Of a stretch of 64,000 nt of DNA, positions 62,240 through 64,000 are shown piece after piece. Source of the DNA: Rotaria macrura (taxonomy: Eukaryota > Rotifera > Eurotatoria > Philodinida > Philodinidae); assembly GCA_900239685.1 (NCBI GenBank), contig OENT01000206.1, forward strand, positions 97,736 through 161,735, read 5' to 3'. Within the stretch, counting starts at the first letter, position 1, and every line of letters starts with the position of its first letter. The notes beneath the pieces were generated by a model. It worked only from the letters and a program-made list of their open reading frames with translations, was not told the origin of the DNA and searched no databases. The translations under genes and the position numbers were made by a program.

Positions 62240-64000
62240 TTTTGATATTTTTCTTTCATTTTTTTGCTGTGATCGACATCAGGTGTTTGCACAATCAATC
62301 GTTCCTATTTGATTAATAATCGATTTTGAGCATTATTCAAGTATAGGTGTCATCATAGTGTTTACATCGAAGAGACACTTTTCAAAGAATATTTACAGCA
62401 CAAGCTTGGATCAAGGTGAGTAATAATTTGTTTGTTTATTCGCTAGTCTTGAAGTTGTCTTGGAAAAATTCGTTGGATAGAGGTTCTGGGTTCTTTCCGA
62501 CAAGATTATTTAAATACTCCAAAAGCATTACAGTAGCGTTCCAAATTTTTGAGTGTCCCGTTAATGGGAATCGAGTGAGCTAATGTAAACTATGTTTACA
62601 ATGCAGAAAAGAATGTAATTGTATTCTTGTCTACAAAAGGATGAAACTACTTTGTGCTTGATATATTTTCAATTGTTTTACGGATACATGTCCTATAAAT
62701 GATGCAAAATAGAAATGAATAAACATCACGAAAGAAACCGTGTTTTATTGATAGAAAACAAACAATATCTGTTGTCAATCTTCAATTTGTCTCAATATAT
62801 AAGAGTAGATGAAAGAAGTTCAAAATTTATTCTAGTGTACGGTTAACTTGGAAAATATAGAAAAAATCGGACAACTGTGAAGCTAGTTCATAGGCATGCA
62901 GTTTCGTTTTTACGAACACTCAAGAAATCTTATACGTGCACCAAACCTGATGTGAGGATGCGGCGTCTCAATCGGGAATTTAGAATGTCACTTAAAATAA
63001 CTTATTAATCGAGAACATTGAATTTTAAGTCTCAAATTCTCTTCGTTTCAATTCTTCGAAAGGTACTGATGTTTTGTGAAACAATGAATTGGAAAATTGA
63101 AAATTTTGCTTGTTTAAATTTAGAAAATAATAATGAGCACAATTTAAATAAAATCATTATATTTCGTGTTTTTATTAACTAGCTGCTATTTATAGAGTTT
63201 GCCACATTTAGTTGTTATGATGAATCGTATGAGCTTTTCTTTTTCTGAGTTTGAACATAGAGTCAAATTGTTATTAAAAAATGGAGTTATTCACTGAATT
63301 CACACAAAGCAATCGAAGTGCAAGTTTATCAATATTCTACACTTGAAAAGATAGGAAGCAATGAGCTTCAAAAGGGAATGAGCTTGAAATATATATCAAT
63401 TTTTGTGAACGTATTCTCTTTGGCTAGCAGAAAACATCATTCAATCACCATATGCTCTGAATATGAATTGAATGAACGTTAAATTATGATAAAACACCTG
63501 TAAATGATCGTTCTGAATCAAACCAAAATCCTAGTGTTGACTAAACTGAAATCGAATATAGTTGATTGTGCATCATGAATATTATACTTGCGGTAGTAAA
63601 AGATTAAAAATATCCATTGTTCAATGTGGATCGTCAATTCTATTGAAATTCTTCATAGTTAAGACTTAATGCGTGACTCTCTTTCGTAGTTTGGGAATAT
63701 TAGCTGATGAAAAACACAAATAAAAGTAAATATTATATATCCTTCGTATGTAGTTCTGTTTGAGAACACATATTTTATCCAACTAATGATAATAGTTTCC
63801 TTTAGGACTTGACGTTTTTTCAGGAACAGTTAACATTTACTTTTAATTTGTATACAGCTAAAGCTTAATAATTACAATTTTTAGGAAAAGCTCCTCGTCA
63901 CTCTTAGTATCACGCATGTCCTTTTCCTTTCAACCTCAAATCTTCCTTCAAGAAAAAATGCAGTAGTTATTACTGTAGCGAAAATCATTAACTAACGACA
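62240..64000. other. Terminal region, no gene recognised
   Basis: AT-rich sequence to the end of the window without a supported exon or repeat. Confidence 0.4.

Overview
This window looks like animal nuclear DNA, most likely from a bdelloid rotifer. The sequence is AT-rich. Genes are split by spliceosomal introns, many only 54-75 nt long, and several have AATAAA signals shortly after the stop codon. Animal-specific genes sit beside two intron-bearing copies of a bacterial-type membrane-protein gene. The bdelloid assignment is inference; what the sequence shows directly is intron-rich animal genes plus bacterial-type genes that have acquired introns.

Layout. 2.1-12.6 kb (+): a 19-exon gene for an ANKFN1/Wide-awake-like protein (ankyrin, fibronectin III, conserved core, Ras-associating-like C-terminus), 5' end not found. 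14.2-15.1 kb: possible coding remnants. 15.2-17.9 kb: repeats built from CGTATACG motifs. 18.1-20.5 kb (+): an unrecognised gene with an HEFAH zincin-like motif. 21.4-22.8 kb: two different repeat elements. 23.0-24.0 kb (-) and 33.8-34.9 kb (-): two YihY/BrkB-family genes. 28.0-30.3 kb (+): a complete Mx-like dynamin-superfamily GTPase between them. 31.4-32.8 kb: a 1.46 kb TIR element. 38.3-45.4 kb (-): a complete seven-exon SFMBT-type Polycomb gene (four MBT repeats, SLED, SAM). 50.0-51.6 kb: a 1.65 kb TIR element. 51.8-62.2 kb: a transposon graveyard with two long hairpins, CCGGAA-rich elements, a decayed MULE/NOF-like transposase split by a nested 2 kb element, and a 426 bp tandem duplication.

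The strongest unexplained pattern is that many unrelated repeat elements share one design. Each carries one private short motif, repeated in both orientations, usually just inside terminal inverted repeats. The motifs are AAATCCAA, CGTATACG, TTCCGGAA, TGCGGACA, CGGCTGAG, GCGGCGCGG, AGGTTTC and CAAGTC. The second is mosaic identity between the two YihY/BrkB genes, including their introns, which points to gene conversion across about 10 kb. No operon-type organisation is present; neighbouring genes appear functionally unrelated.
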